DNA of 5,718 bases from Allobrachymonas sp. (lineage in GTDB: Bacteria; Pseudomonadota; Gammaproteobacteria; Burkholderiales; Burkholderiaceae_C): assembly GCA_017996515.1 (NCBI GenBank), contig JAGOGU010000097.1, positions 1 to 5,718 of the forward strand. The letters are read 5' to 3'. Below are positions 1-5,718 of the stretch, in pieces. The translations under genes were made by a program, and so were the position numbers. Each line of letters opens with the position of its first letter. Position 1 is the stretch's first letter. The notes beneath the pieces were generated by a model that was given only the letters and a program-made list of their open reading frames with translations, was not told the origin of the DNA and made no database searches.

Positions 1-106
1 ACTGGGGACTTGGGGCTTGGGGCTGGGGGCTTGGGACTTGGGACTTGGGACTGGGGACTGGGGACTGGGGGCTTGGGACTTGGGACTTGGGACTTGGGAC
101 TTGGGC
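1..106 (+). repeat. Tandem heptamer array CTKGGGR, about 15 units, G-quadruplex-prone
   Basis: From base 2 the sequence divides exactly into 7-bp units CT(T/G)GGG(A/G): 14 full units (2-99) and a last variant unit CTTGGGC (100-106). No unit gains or loses a base. Variation is confined to unit positions 3 (T/G) and 7 (A/G), apart from the terminal C. Base 1 is A, the expected last base of a preceding unit, so the array probably continues left of the window. Each unit contributes a run of three to five G with short loops, so the + strand could fold into G-quadruplexes. Because 7 and 3 share no factor and the unit makes no stop codon, frames through the array stay open and reading frames here mean nothing. 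Heptamer short tandem repeats (STRR type) are known from cyanobacteria; the role here is unknown. Confidence 0.93.
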
Positions 107-428
107 GGGCAGGGCACGATGTGGCGTGCGCGGGTAGGTGTAGGCAGGCGGCCTTGCTGTAGCCCCGCTGCAATTTGGGGTGTGTGGTGGCAAAGCGGCA
201 GGCCGGCATGGGGGGCGATGGGTATGCCGTGTAACAACATTTTTCAAGTCTTAATGAAGATGTGCATGCGCTTGCTGCAAGCGGCTTGCGGGCGCAAAAG
301 GGCTGCCAGGCAAGAGCAGAACTGGCTTTTTCAATCGCAAGCTAGTGTTTGTGGGCAGGTGGGCGGAAAAATCGCCCGAAATGCTTGATGGGCGCGGGCA
401 TGAGGCCGTATCTCCAATGCAAGGCGGG
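107..428. other. Intergenic stretch without a recognisable gene
   Basis: I find no protein I recognise, no tRNA-like fold and no convincing ribosome binding site. An open frame on the + strand (17-388) starts inside the heptamer array, owes its first quarter to the repeat and resembles nothing known to me, so I do not call it. The only visible structure is a pair of overlapping inverted repeats: a 6-bp stem at 269-283 and the 13-bp palindrome GCAAGCGGCTTGC at 277-289, which cannot form at the same time. The right part of the stretch leads into the nrdJ control region. Confidence 0.6.
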
Positions 429-444
429 GTACGTTATCTAGTGT
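429..444 (+). promoter_or_regulatory. NrdR box 1 (upstream site of a pair)
   Basis: The 16-mer GTACGTTATCTAGTGT matches the published NrdR-box consensus ACACWATATATWGTGT at 11 of 16 positions. The right half (TATCTAGTGT) is nearly perfect and the left half is poorer. NrdR is the zinc-finger/ATP-cone repressor that senses dATP/ATP and shuts off ribonucleotide reductase genes. The site sits upstream of a ribonucleotide reductase gene and has a partner exactly 31 bp downstream, centre to centre, which makes chance unlikely. The match is by eye against a remembered consensus. Confidence 0.78.
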
Positions 445-459
445 CTGCTTTATATTAAT

Positions 460-475
460 TTGCTATATCTAGTGT
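460..475 (+). promoter_or_regulatory. NrdR box 2 (downstream site of a pair)
   Basis: The 16-mer TTGCTATATCTAGTGT matches ACACWATATATWGTGT at 12 of 16 positions, including CTATAT and TAGTGT around the dyad. It shares TATCTAGTGT exactly with box 1. The gap between the boxes is 15 bp (445-459), placing both on the same face of the helix about three turns apart, as is usual for NrdR operators. The AT-rich spacer (TTTATATTAATTT) is the likeliest core promoter area, but I cannot assign clean -35 and -10 hexamers. TATATT at 451-456 and TATATT at 495-500 are both possible -10 elements with poor -35 partners. Confidence 0.82.
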
Positions 476-511
476 TTGATGGGCATTTTGCGGGTATATT
501 TCCGCCCGTGC

Positions 512-548
512 GATGCCATGGCCGAGCCTTGGCATCTGCTCTTTTTTT
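512..548 (+). terminator. Hairpin plus T-run in the nrdJ leader, candidate attenuator
   Basis: GATGCCA (512-518) pairs with TGGCATC (530-536). The inner part adds GGC/GCC pairs after a single T-T mismatch, giving an 11-position stem with a 3-base loop. TGCTC follows, then seven T (542-548). It resembles an intrinsic terminator, though the T-run starts 5 bases after the stem, which would weaken it. It lies downstream of the NrdR boxes and about 160 bp before the nrdJ start, and no + strand gene is recognised ahead of it. If transcription starts near the boxes, it sits inside the nrdJ leader and could attenuate. It could also end an unseen upstream transcript. Confidence 0.42.
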
Positions 549-705
549 ACAGCGTGTTTGCAGATGTCGCACGCCCGAAGCCCAGACAAAAAGAATGCTT
601 TTTGCGTAAGCGGGCAGGGGCTTGATGTGCTGCAAGCCGCACGTCGATCAGGCAGCAACCGGCGGCCTGAGTTTTGCAAACCGTTTGAGAAAAACCCTTT
701 GCCTT

Positions 706-3177
706 ATGGATACGCCCATGCCTTCATCCCTGACCTCTATCGCTGCCGCCTGCCATGTTCAGCCCATCAGCCACGATGTATTGACCGAAAAATACCTCAA
801 GCCCGGCGAAACGAGTGCCGAGCAGCTGTACCAGCGCGTAGCGCGGGCGCTGGCCGGGGCGGAAAAGCCCGAACTGCGCGCCGAGTGGGAGCAAAAGTTC
901 CTGAACAATCTGCGCGCCGGCGCCATTGGCGCAGGCCGCATCATGAGTGCGGCGGGCACCGACATTCAGGCCACGCTCATCAACTGCTTTGTGCAGCCCG
1001 TGGGCGATGCCATTCAGGGCGTAGATGAAGAAGGCTACCCCGGCATTTACGAAGCGCTGCGCGAAGCGGCAGAAACCATGCGCCGTGGCGGCGGGGTGGG
1101 TTACGACTTTTCGCGCATCCGCCCCAAGGGCGCGGAGGTAAAAGGCACGCACTCCATCGCCAGCGGCCCGTGCAGCTACATCAATGTGTTTGACCAAAGC
1201 TGCTCTACCGTAGAAAGCGCGGGCGCCCGCCGTGGCGCGCAAATGGGCGTGCTGCGCATCGACCACCCGGACGTGCTGGAATTCATCACCGCCAAGCGCA
1301 CCCCCGGGCGCTGGAACAACTTCAACGTATCCGTAGGCGTGAGCGACGCCTTCATGCAAGCCGTGGTGGATGATGCCGCGTGGGAGCTGGTGCACAAGGC
1401 CAAGCCCGGCCAGAAGGTGCTGGATGCCGGCGGCTACCAACGCGCAGACGGCCTGTGGGTATACCGCAAGGTGCAGGCGCGCGAGCTGTGGGACACCATC
1501 ATGCAATCGGCCTACGACTTTGCCGAGCCGGGCATTTTGTTCCTTGACCAGATCAACCGCGACAACAACCTGAACTATTGCGAAACCATTGCCGCCACCA
1601 ACCCCTGCGGCGAGCAGCCCTTGCCCAACTACGGTTGCTGCGATCTGGGGCCCGTCATCCTCACCCGCTTTGTGCGCAACCCCTTTGGCGTGGGCGGCGA
1701 AGCCGGCTTTGACTTTGATGCCTTTGAGCAAGCCGTGGCCGTGCAAGTGCGCGCGCTGGACAACGTGCTGGACGTGACCTGGTGGCCTCTGCCGCAGCAG
1801 CGCGACGAGGCGCAAGCCAAGCGCCGCATCGGCGTGGGCTTTACCGGGCTGGGCAACACCTTGTCCATGCTGCGCCTGCGCTACGACCGCGAAGAAGGCC
1901 GCGCCATGGCCGCCAAAATTGCCGAGCGCATGCGCAATGCGGCCTACCGCGCATCGGTTGAGCTGGCCAAAGAAAAAGGCGCTTTCCCCAAATTCGACGC
2001 CAAAGCCTATCTGGCCAAAGGCAGCTTTGCCAGCCGCCTGCCAGACGACATCAAGGCCGACATCAAAAAATACGGCATCCGCAACAGCCATCTGCTATCG
2101 ATTGCGCCTACGGGTACGGTGAGCCTGGCCTTTGCCGACAATGCCTCCAACGGCATCGAGCCGGCATTCTCGTGGTTCTACACCCGCAAAAAACGCGAAG
2201 CCGACGGCACAACGTCTGAGTACACGGTAGAAGACCATTCCTTCCGCCTGTACCACGCCTTGCACGGCACTTCGCGTGACGAGCCTCTGCCCGAATATTT
2301 CGTCAATGCGCTGGAAATGAGCGCGGCCGACCACATCGGCATGATGCAGGCCGTGCAGCCTTATATCGATACTTCCATCAGCAAAACCGTCAATATTCCG
2401 GCGGACTACCCCTACGACGACTTCAAGAACCTGTACCACCACGCCTGGAAGGCCGGTCTGAAAGGCTTGGCCACTTACCGCCCCAACAACATTCTGGGTG
2501 CCGTGCTTGAAGCGCCTGTGGCCAAAGCGGAAGAAAAGCCGCAGGAGCCAGCAGCCGACGCCGTGGCGCAAGACCCCATGCGGGTCGTCATCGAAAAACG
2601 CCCGGCAGGCGGCCTGCCAGCTGTGGCCGAGAAGATTGAGTACTGGACGCATGAGGGCCAGCAGCGCTTGTACCTGATCGTGACCTTTCTGCCCATACCC
2701 ATCGCAGACGGCAGAGGAACGGTAGAGCGCGCCATCGAATTCTTCATGCCCGTGGGCCAAAGCGGTGAATCGCAGCAGTGGATCACGGCCACCATGCGCA
2801 TGCTCAGTCTGGCCGCGCGCGGCGGTTTTCTTGACCGCGCCCTGTCTGATATGCGCAAAGTCACTTGGGACCGTGGCCCCGTGCGCTTGGGCACTTACCA
2901 AAAAGCCGACGGCACCCATGTGCCCCGCTGGCACGATAGCGAAGTGGCCGCCATTGGTTATGCCATCGAAAAACTCATTGCCGATCGCGCGCAGGCGCAG
3001 GGTGATCTGTTCGATGCCGACGAGCTGCCTGTGGTCGAGCCGGGCATGGTGTCCGGTAGCGTATCGCCGGGCGTGATGGCCGGTAAAAAATGTCCGGAAT
3101 GTGGCGCGCACGCCATGATCCGCAAAGACGGCTGCGACTATTGCACCCAGTGCGGCAGCATTGGCAGCTGCGGCTGA
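706..3177 (+). CDS. nrdJ: Class II (adenosylcobalamin-dependent) ribonucleotide reductase, fused NrdJa-NrdJb form
   Basis: An 823-residue enzyme that reduces ribonucleotides to deoxyribonucleotides using a thiyl radical generated from coenzyme B12, so needing neither oxygen nor a separate radical subunit. Residues 1-600 form the 10-stranded barrel. Visible are the first redox cysteine (INCFV, C94), a glycine-rich GGGVGYDF segment (128-135), the active-site NPCGE with N299, thiyl C301 and E303, the partner redox cysteine in YGCCDLG (C312, with an extra C311), and APTGT (467-471), the substrate phosphate loop. No N-terminal ATP-cone is present, so the dATP overall-activity switch seems absent. 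Residues 602-624 are an Ala/Pro/Glu linker. From M625 there is a TSCPD-like domain and then a six-cysteine tail (C796, C799, C810, C813, C816, C822) that should re-reduce the active site. The start at 706 (MDTPMP) lacks a clear Shine-Dalgarno. ATG 625 with AGGGG ahead, or ATG 718, are alternatives. The upstream NrdR boxes suggest repression when dNTP levels are high. The gene is monocistronic. Confidence 0.95.
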   Translation: MDTPMPSSLTSIAAACHVQPISHDVLTEKYLKPGETSAEQLYQRVARALAGAEKPELRAEWEQKFLNNLRAGAIGAGRIMSAAGTDIQATLINCFVQPVGDAIQGVDEEGYPGIYEALREAAETMRRGGGVGYDFSRIRPKGAEVKGTHSIASGPCSYINVFDQSCSTVESAGARRGAQMGVLRIDHPDVLEFITAKRTPGRWNNFNVSVGVSDAFMQAVVDDAAWELVHKAKPGQKVLDAGGYQRADGLWVYRKVQARELWDTIMQSAYDFAEPGILFLDQINRDNNLNYCETIAATNPCGEQPLPNYGCCDLGPVILTRFVRNPFGVGGEAGFDFDAFEQAVAVQVRALDNVLDVTWWPLPQQRDEAQAKRRIGVGFTGLGNTLSMLRLRYDREEGRAMAAKIAERMRNAAYRASVELAKEKGAFPKFDAKAYLAKGSFASRLPDDIKADIKKYGIRNSHLLSIAPTGTVSLAFADNASNGIEPAFSWFYTRKKREADGTTSEYTVEDHSFRLYHALHGTSRDEPLPEYFVNALEMSAADHIGMMQAVQPYIDTSISKTVNIPADYPYDDFKNLYHHAWKAGLKGLATYRPNNILGAVLEAPVAKAEEKPQEPAADAVAQDPMRVVIEKRPAGGLPAVAEKIEYWTHEGQQRLYLIVTFLPIPIADGRGTVERAIEFFMPVGQSGESQQWITATMRMLSLAARGGFLDRALSDMRKVTWDRGPVRLGTYQKADGTHVPRWHDSEVAAIGYAIEKLIADRAQAQGDLFDADELPVVEPGMVSGSVSPGVMAGKKCPECGAHAMIRKDGCDYCTQCGSIGSCG

Positions 3178-3201
3178 ACAAGCCAGCGCGCCAGAGAGCA
3201 T

Positions 3202-3234
3202 GCACGCTCGCCAAATGGCGAGCGTGCTTTTTTT
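3202..3234 (+). terminator. Rho-independent terminator of nrdJ
   Basis: A perfect 11-bp stem, GCACGCTCGCC (3202-3212) with GGCGAGCGTGC (3217-3227), closes a 4-base loop AAAT and is followed at once by seven T (3228-3234). It begins 24 bp after the nrdJ stop codon. There is no T-run on the opposite strand beyond the stem, so it acts only on + strand transcripts. It separates nrdJ from cysE. Confidence 0.95.
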
Positions 3235-3579
3235 ACGCCGATGCAAACGACGTCTTGACGCTGAATGACGCTGCAACGGAAAGAATGTTGTCGAGGGGTA
3301 ACCACCCAATTCCTTCCACCCTGTTGCAGGAAAAGAGTCGCAGAGGCGCCGCTTGCTTCAACCCAAAAAACTCTGCTCTCGCTGGCTGGGGAAAGTCAGG
3401 ATGGGGTGAATAGGGTGGAAGCCTTATCGCTCAAAGCATGGGTTGTGCGCACATAGGAGCAGGGCTGCACGTGGATTGCAGCAAGAACGCGGCAACCGCA
3501 CATGGCAATTGCATATGGTTTGTGGGGCAGCTTGCCTGAGAGCGGGGCGGACAGGCCCTGCCACAGTTACACTGGGCGC
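3235..3579. other. Intergenic region between nrdJ terminator and cysE
   Basis: About 345 bp with no recognisable protein or tRNA. Visible small structures are a perfect 10-bp palindrome TGTGCGCACA (3444-3453), an inverted repeat GCTGCA/TGCAGC (3464-3469 and 3477-3482, 7-base loop) and the palindrome GCAATTGC (3505-3512). These may be regulator sites or chance. In-frame codons upstream of cysE (3502-3579) could lengthen it but look unlike the family, so I leave them out of the gene. Confidence 0.6.
3548..3574 (+). promoter_or_regulatory. Candidate cysE promoter giving a leaderless or near-leaderless transcript
   Basis: TACACT (3569-3574) is a fair -10 element ending five bases before the cysE ATG. 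The only -35-like hexamer is CGGACA (3548-3553), with a short 15-bp spacer. Transcription from this -10 would begin at or next to the ATG. That would agree with the absence of a Shine-Dalgarno sequence before the start codon. The -35 is weak, so the call is tentative. Confidence 0.35.
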
Positions 3580-4353
3580 ATGTTTGCTCGCATCCAATCC
3601 GATATCCAATGCATTCTCGAACGCGACCCGGCTGCCCGCAGCCGCTGGGACGTGGTGTTTTCCTACCCGGGTTTTCATGCCGTGGTGCTGCATCGCATGG
3701 CGCACAGTTGCTGGAGCAGCGGCTGGACGTGGCTGGCACGCTGGATTTCGCATTGGGGGCGTTTTTTAACCGGCATTGAAATTCACCCGGGCGCCAAAAT
3801 TGGCGAGTGGGTCTTTATCGACCACGGCATGGGTGTTGTCATTGGTGAAACGGCCGAAGTGGGCGATGGTTGCACCATTTACCACGGGGTGACATTGGGT
3901 GGCACCTCGCTGTACAAGGGCGCCAAGCGCCACCCCACCTTGGGCAAGGGCGTGGTGGTGGGCGCCGGCGCCAAAGTGCTGGGCGGCTTTGAGGTGGGCG
4001 ATGGGGCCAAGATTGGCAGCAATGCTGTTGTCATTAAACCCGTGCCAGCTGGGGCTACGGCTGTGGGCAACCCGGCGCGCATCATCCAGGCCGACGATGA
4101 AATGAAGCGTGAAAAGGCCGCTTCCGGTATGGGCTTTTCGGCATATGGCGTTACGCAGAACGATGATCCTTTGAGCCAGGCCATGCGCGGCCTGATCGAC
4201 AACGCCGCTGGCCACGAGCACCAGATTGCCTTGCTGTGGCAGGCGATCGAAAAGTTGTCCGGTCAGTTGGAAGACTGTGCGCCTTTGCCTGAAGATGCCA
4301 AACGTGATGAGCATTTCGAGGCAGACAAATTGACCGATTTGTTGGGCAAGTAA
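3580..4353 (+). CDS. cysE: Serine O-acetyltransferase, short-N-terminus EpsC/CysE type
   Basis: A 257-residue cytoplasmic enzyme that transfers acetyl from acetyl-CoA to L-serine, giving O-acetylserine, the substrate of cysteine synthase. The start MFARIQSDI fits the family; an upstream in-frame ATG (3502) adds unrelated residues. Residues 1-65 are a short helical N-terminus, much shorter than that of E. coli CysE. A left-handed beta-helix follows, built from hexapeptide repeats ([39 protein letters not shown]) up to NPARII near residue 168. Catalytic candidates are H82 in DHGMG with E67 in GIEIHP at the place of the usual Asp, and H118 in RHPTL. Residues from about 170 to 257 are an extra helical tail with a heptad-like [19 protein letters not shown] stretch, ending [11 protein letters not shown]. 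It may mediate oligomerisation or contact with cysteine synthase. The gene has its own promoter region and converges on the FecR gene. Confidence 0.95.
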   Translation: MFARIQSDIQCILERDPAARSRWDVVFSYPGFHAVVLHRMAHSCWSSGWTWLARWISHWGRFLTGIEIHPGAKIGEWVFIDHGMGVVIGETAEVGDGCTIYHGVTLGGTSLYKGAKRHPTLGKGVVVGAGAKVLGGFEVGDGAKIGSNAVVIKPVPAGATAVGNPARIIQADDEMKREKAASGMGFSAYGVTQNDDPLSQAMRGLIDNAAGHEHQIALLWQAIEKLSGQLEDCAPLPEDAKRDEHFEADKLTDLLGK

Positions 4354-4378
4354 ACAAACGTAGCCATCGTTCGTTTTT
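4352..4378 (+). terminator. Weak terminator candidate for cysE
   Basis: AAACAAACG (4352-4360) pairs with CGTTCGTTT (4368-4376) except for one A-C mismatch, around a 7-base loop TAGCCAT. The right arm runs into a five-T stretch (4374-4378). The stem starts inside the TAA stop codon and is AT-rich, so it would be inefficient. The stronger hairpin at 4394-4421 lies just downstream but has its T-run on the other strand. Confidence 0.35.
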
Positions 4379-4393
4379 GGGGCTGTTGATGTG

Positions 4394-4421
4394 AAAAAGG
4401 GCTTGATTCGATCAAGCCCTT
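4394..4421 (-). terminator. Rho-independent terminator of the FecR-domain gene
   Basis: A perfect 11-bp stem, AAGGGCTTGAT (4397-4407) with ATCAAGCCCTT (4411-4421), has a 3-base loop TCG. Five A at 4394-4398, the last two also pairing in the stem, read as a T-run on the - strand, so the orientation serves the FecR gene whose stop is 22 bp before the stem. On the + strand the stem is followed by GAAGC, so it should only weakly stop cysE transcripts. Confidence 0.88.
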
Positions 4422-4443
4422 GAAGCAATGCTTAAAGCTGACT

Positions 4444-5718
4444 TCACTGTGGCGCGTTTTGCAGCAACAAGTTGTAGGCTTGGTGCTGGGTATGTGCAGG
4501 CAGGTCAAGAACAAAAATCTGCGATTCTTTGTTTTTGATGGCATCGTTATCCACCTCCATGCGCAGGTAATAGCGACCAGGGCCTATTCTTGGCAGCTGG
4601 ATAGAGTTTTCGGTAGTTTGAAGTTGAGCCAGCGGCACATCAAAATTTTGCTTGCGGGAAATATCCAGCGTCACGGTGGTTGTGCCCGGCAATGGCTGAA
4701 AGTTTGCTGTGGAAATATCCGTCCACAACAGATGTGGCCGCCCCTGGATGTTTTGTACCGATGCATTGCGCAGTATCCAGGCGGGTGGACGCAGCTCAAT
4801 GGTGCTGGCGGCGTCAAACCCTTCCAGCCCCTGGGCATTGACGGCGCGGGCGCGTACGTGCCAGATGCCGTCCGGCAAGCGGCTCAGATCGGCTTGCGGC
4901 AGGCTGGATTTTTCGGAAAACTCGATGGTGTCAAAAGCCGCATCGCGCGCAGCCATGACGCGATAAGCCACGGCGCCCGGCACCGGGCCGAATGACCAGC
5001 GCGGGTCGGGGCGACGCACAACCTGGCCTTGTTGGGGCACGGTTGGCGCTGGCAACAGGGCTTGCGCCTGCATGGCGCTGCTGTTGGGGTCAACAATGGC
5101 GCCTTGCCCGGCCTGCAGCATGATTTCGGAGTGTTTCCAGGTGTTGATATTGCTGACGCTGCCTTCGAGCACCTCGGCGCGGTCGTGCGGCACGAATGGG
5201 TCAGCCGCGGCCACGCGGAATTGGGTGCCGCGCACTCCGATGAGCGAGGTGACGGTTTCTACCTCCACCGGTTTTTGGGCATCGGACGGGGCGGCGTCCC
5301 TTTTCTTGACCGCGCTTTCAACCGCGCCTTGCACCAGGCGGATTTTGCTGCCGATCCACTGCATGACTTTTCCGCTGCTGTTGGCGTCAGGTGCGGTGTA
5401 GCTGCGGCTTTGCACGATGTCGGCAACGGAAGCGGGCAGCACCTTGACGCGCGAGCCATCGGCCAGCTCCACAACGGCAGAGCTGTTGTCTTGCGCCGCG
5501 ATGCGGGTGTTTTCTCCCAGATAGGCTCCTGCTCTAACGCTTTGGCCGTTGACTTGCACCTCTCCTGCTGTCTGGATCAGGCGGGCTTGTTGGGGCTTGC
5601 CGGGTAGCAGGTTCAGTGGAACATAAACCGTGTTGCCGGGCGCAGGTAGTTGTGCATTGCCCAGCTGATTGAAATAGGCCACTTGTGCGCACTGGACAGG
5701 CACGATTTTGAATTGTTT
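4444..5718 (-). CDS. FecR-domain envelope protein with LysM remnant and C-terminal beta-sandwich domains, 5' partial
   Basis: 424 residues are visible. The frame is still open at the right edge (5718), so the true start, and any signal peptide, lies outside. A GTG at 5701-5703 is internal. The visible N-terminus (AYFNQLGN, then PAPGNTVYVPLNLL) looks like the end of a LysM peptidoglycan-binding module. A FecR domain follows at about residues 45-200. It includes GEVQVNGQSVRAGAYL, a SSAVVELADGSRVKVLP strand pair, IGVRGTQFRV, and EVLEGSVSNI before the LQAGQGAIV end. Then comes a fibronectin-III-like unit (WSFGPVPGAVAYRVMAARD to WHVRARAVNAQGLEGF) and a second, less clear beta-rich domain ending about residue 410. 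FecR domains in iron signalling contact a sigma regulator and a receptor, but LysM-FecR proteins of betaproteobacteria usually stand apart from iron uptake; their role is not established. I see no membrane helix in the visible part. Periplasmic or cell-wall location is inferred. Confidence 0.88.
   Translation of the reverse strand, partial: KQFKIVPVQCAQVAYFNQLGNAQLPAPGNTVYVPLNLLPGKPQQARLIQTAGEVQVNGQSVRAGAYLGENTRIAAQDNSSAVVELADGSRVKVLPASVADIVQSRSYTAPDANSSGKVMQWIGSKIRLVQGAVESAVKKRDAAPSDAQKPVEVETVTSLIGVRGTQFRVAAADPFVPHDRAEVLEGSVSNINTWKHSEIMLQAGQGAIVDPNSSAMQAQALLPAPTVPQQGQVVRRPDPRWSFGPVPGAVAYRVMAARDAAFDTIEFSEKSSLPQADLSRLPDGIWHVRARAVNAQGLEGFDAASTIELRPPAWILRNASVQNIQGRPHLLWTDISTANFQPLPGTTTVTLDISRKQNFDVPLAQLQTTENSIQLPRIGPGRYYLRMEVDNDAIKNKESQIFVLDLPAHTQHQAYNLLLQNAPQ

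Noticed and set aside
333..348. Third NrdR-like site (ends CTAGTGT)
   Set aside because: Only about 9 of 16 positions match, the left half and centre are wrong, and it lies 96 bp from box 1 without a close partner.
17..388. Open + strand frame of 123 codons starting in the heptamer array
   Set aside because: The repeat unit cannot make stop codons, so the frame is long for trivial reasons. The rest has no ribosome binding site, no family resemblance and odd composition.
588..603. AAAAAG/CTTTTT hairpin in the nrdJ leader
   Set aside because: Almost purely A-T pairs with no T-run after it. It is too weak to call a regulatory element.
370..705. Cobalamin riboswitch ahead of the B12-dependent enzyme
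   Set aside because: I looked for the conserved B12-box (GCCACTG-like) and the other core elements and found none, so the leader structure must be something else.
724..2091. Long antisense frame (455 codons) opposite nrdJ
   Set aside because: A shadow of GC-rich third codon positions in nrdJ. Its translation is low-complexity, rich in Ala, Gly, His and Val, and resembles no family, while the + strand has all catalytic motifs.
2095..3309. Second long antisense frame (404 codons) opposite nrdJ
   Set aside because: The same shadow effect. It also runs through the nrdJ terminator.
3502..3579. In-frame N-terminal extension of cysE from ATG 3502
   Set aside because: The extra 26 residues (MAIAYGLWG...) do not resemble the family N-terminus, while MFARIQSDI at 3580 does. 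A putative -10 element lies within this stretch.
5701..5703. GTG as the start of the FecR-domain gene
   Set aside because: The frame stays open to the end of the window (K, Q, F, K, I upstream), no ribosome binding site is present and the LysM-like module would be cut, so the gene is partial.

Overview
The window reads as chromosomal DNA of a betaproteobacterium, most likely order Burkholderiales and probably Comamonadaceae or a close relative. It is GC-rich with GC-ending codons. The serine acetyltransferase and the B12-dependent ribonucleotide reductase both look like the forms typical of that group. This assignment rests on recognising protein sequence by eye, not on a database search.

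Layout. Bases 1-106 are a strictly phased tandem heptamer array (CTKGGGR, about 15 units) that runs off the left edge. It is G-rich on the + strand and a strong G-quadruplex candidate. Bases 107-428 hold no convincing gene. Bases 429-475 carry two NrdR-box-like sites separated by 15 bp, the arrangement expected for the deoxyribonucleotide-sensing repressor NrdR. They are followed by a hairpin with a T-run (512-548), which could be an attenuator. The regulated gene is a class II (adenosylcobalamin) ribonucleotide reductase, nrdJ, at 706-3177. It is a fused form carrying in one chain what Pseudomonas aeruginosa splits into NrdJa and NrdJb. A strong intrinsic terminator (3202-3234) ends the unit. 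Bases 3235-3579 are non-coding apart from a possible promoter. Serine acetyltransferase (cysE/epsC type) lies at 3580-4353. It is convergent with a FecR-domain protein on the - strand (4444 to beyond 5718, 5' end outside the window). The 90-bp convergent gap holds a clear terminator for the FecR gene and a weaker one for cysE.

The three genes are separate transcription units and do not form a pathway together. NrdJ makes deoxyribonucleotides without oxygen, and its control by NrdR can be read from the upstream DNA. CysE makes O-acetylserine, the precursor for cysteine. The FecR protein is probably an envelope or periplasmic scaffold or sensor whose partner is likely outside the window. I see no sign of a wholly new system. 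The points most worth a second look are the NrdR-box pair with the structured nrdJ leader, and the heptamer array.
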